From the NCBI RefSeq assembly GCF_002321025.1, contig NZ_DCLL01000014.1, positions 42,068 through 106,067 on the forward strand: a DNA stretch of 64,000 bases, given 5' to 3'. The translations under genes and the position numbers were made by a program. This DNA comes from Acinetobacter lwoffii. Its GTDB lineage: Bacteria; Pseudomonadota; Gammaproteobacteria; Pseudomonadales; Moraxellaceae. The first letter of the stretch is position 1. Each line of letters starts with the position of its first letter. Under the pieces are notes generated by a model. It was not told where the DNA came from and did no database searches. It was given only the letters and a program-made list of their open reading frames with translations. Below, piece by piece: positions 62,880 to 64,000 of the stretch.

Positions 62880-63680
62880 ATGTCCAATTTAACAGCAGTT
62901 CTTCTAGGTGCGACCGGTGGCATTGGTCAGGCCATTGCCGATATTCTCGGGAAAAATGGCCTGAATCTGGTTCTGGTCGGACGTAATGAACAGACTCTGC
63001 GAAAATTAGGTGAAAAACTGGCACAGCGTTATCCGGATATACAACTGCAAGGGATCTGCTGTGAACTGGCCGAGCAGCACAGCCGTAACGAATTACTGGC
63101 TGCACTGGCCGAACTGAATATCCCCATTCACTATTACATCAATAATGCCGGTATCAATGATTTCAGTCTGTTCTCACAGCAGGCACAGGAAATGATGGAA
63201 CAGATGATGCTGATTAATGTGGTCTATCCCTTGCAACTGGTGCAAGGCATGATTCCATTGATGTCTAAAACTCAGCCGAGCCAGATCATTCATATTGGCT
63301 CTACCTTTGGCAGCATTGGCTATCCGGGTTATGTCAGTTATTGTGCCAGTAAATTCGCCTTGCGCGGTGCTACCGAAGCCTTGGCACGTGAGTATGCTAA
63401 GACTTCAATTCAATTTCGTTATTTTTCACCAAGAGCAACGATCACGGAGATGAATGATGCAAATATCACAGAAATGAATCAGGCACTGGGAACTAAAATG
63501 GATGATCCTGATTTCGTCGCACAAGAGTTTTATCATTTTTTACAAAAAGGCTGTCAGTCGTATCAGGTCGGTTATCCTGAAAAGATCTTCGTTAAGGTGA
63601 ATCAGGTTTTACCCAATATCGTTTCTGGTTCGATTGAAAAAGATCTGGATACTATTTATAGATATGCTGATCGAAGATAG
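62880..63680 (+). CDS. Short-chain dehydrogenase/reductase closing the PmrA-linked operon
   Basis: This 266-residue classical-type SDR has cofactor loop GATGGIG (10-16), NNAG, and the triad Ser141 (HIGSTFG), Tyr154 and Lys158 (SYCASKFALRG). RNEQTLRKLG after strand 2 suggests NADPH use. FRYFSPRATITEMNDANITE follows the active site. It probably reduces a keto or acyl intermediate of the pathway started by the three preceding genes. GAGAAGTG precedes the ATG. No terminator is obvious after it. Confidence 0.85.
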   Translation: MSNLTAVLLGATGGIGQAIADILGKNGLNLVLVGRNEQTLRKLGEKLAQRYPDIQLQGICCELAEQHSRNELLAALAELNIPIHYYINNAGINDFSLFSQQAQEMMEQMMLINVVYPLQLVQGMIPLMSKTQPSQIIHIGSTFGSIGYPGYVSYCASKFALRGATEALAREYAKTSIQFRYFSPRATITEMNDANITEMNQALGTKMDDPDFVAQEFYHFLQKGCQSYQVGYPEKIFVKVNQVLPNIVSGSIEKDLDTIYRYADRR

Positions 63681-64000
63681 CTTCGGTTTTGGTAATCTGC
63701 CATCATCCCACAATAAACTATCAGCCCAGTTTTATGGGACTGGACTGATTAATTCAATCAAGCTAATAATCAAGTTTTATTTTTAGCTCTAATTTCCGCT
63801 GTAAATTTCAAAATTAACTTTTATGGACAATAACTTTGTAAGAGTGCTGTCGTAGATATTTTATTTAACATAATATACATTATACGAAATCAATCTGTTA
63901 GAACCCATTTAAAGTGTCTATATTCTCACCAATAAAAATGTCTAGTTTATGATGGTTTAAACATCATGGACTGGATATGAAATATAGATGCTGATCACTA
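63681..64000. other. Non-coding tail of the window
   Basis: These 320 AT-rich bases hold no supported gene. Short partial repeats (GCCCAGTTTTATGGGACTGG near 63724) might be part of a weak terminator. A promoter for a gene beyond the window could lie near the end. Confidence 0.45.

Noticed and set aside
1..64000. Mobile elements, prophage, CRISPR arrays, tRNA or rRNA genes
   Set aside because: No transposase, integrase, phage structural gene, regular spaced repeat or cloverleaf-like sequence was recognised on either strand.

Overview
The window looks like a chromosomal segment of a non-baumannii Acinetobacter. The base composition is AT-rich with AT-rich intergenic DNA. The marks of the genus are a pmrC-pmrA-pmrB locus, a MesX/MesD-type methionine synthase locus, a dispersed mixture of catabolic islands, and weak ribosome binding sites with occasional GTG/TTG starts. 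No rRNA, tRNA, insertion sequence, prophage or CRISPR array was seen. The species assignment is inference.

Layout. (1) 1-10.8 kb: the 3' end of a nitronate monooxygenase-like gene, an AidB/DmdC-type acyl-CoA dehydrogenase, an alpha/beta hydrolase, a Baeyer-Villiger-type flavin monooxygenase and a FadD-like ligase (a plausible ketone to ester to acid to acyl-CoA route), a class III CoA-transferase divergent from an MFS carrier, then a deletion scar joining the tails of a MarR-like regulator and an acyl-CoA ligase. (2) 10.9-20 kb: a DJ-1/PfpI protein, then a LysR regulator divergent from a six-gene valine/isobutyrate operon (mmsA, mmsB, acyl-CoA synthetase, acyl-CoA dehydrogenase, enoyl-CoA hydratase, 3-hydroxyisobutyryl-CoA hydrolase). 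(3) 20-30 kb: a 56-residue basic protein, a YghA-like SDR, and a GABA island (permease, MocR/GabR-type regulator, glutamate dehydrogenase, gabT, gabD). Three copies of a two-box operator with constant spacing tie this island together. (4) 30-31.6 kb: a hipA-hipB pair in reversed order with a one-base frameshift in hipA. (5) 31.9-49.7 kb: a purine catabolic island: two paralogous Rieske oxygenases, PuuE allantoinase, UraD, UraH, NCS2 permease, Tsx/OmpK-like channel, AllA, allantoicase, HpxO urate hydroxylase, a LysR regulator, a BMP-type ABC transporter and an amidohydrolase. At least six of its transcription units carry sequences matching the sigma-54 -24/-12 promoter. (6) 50.3-53 kb: mesX, mesD broken by an in-frame amber codon, and a flavin reductase. 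(7) 53.2-63.7 kb: an MgtC/DUF4010 membrane protein, eptA(pmrC)-pmrA-pmrB, dgkA-pap2 on the other strand, and a four-gene operon (thermostable-hemolysin-family protein, acyl ligase, clavaminate-synthase-like oxygenase, SDR). Matching PmrA boxes precede eptA, dgkA and the four-gene operon.

How it works together. Most of the window feeds nitrogen and carbon from purines, GABA, valine and fatty or ketone-type substrates into central metabolism. The purine genes look to be under nitrogen-type (RpoN) control. The last 10 kb is an envelope-defence module in which a little-studied four-gene biosynthetic operon appears to share the PmrA switch with lipid A phosphoethanolamine transfer and diacylglycerol recycling. 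This is the best candidate for an undescribed system here.
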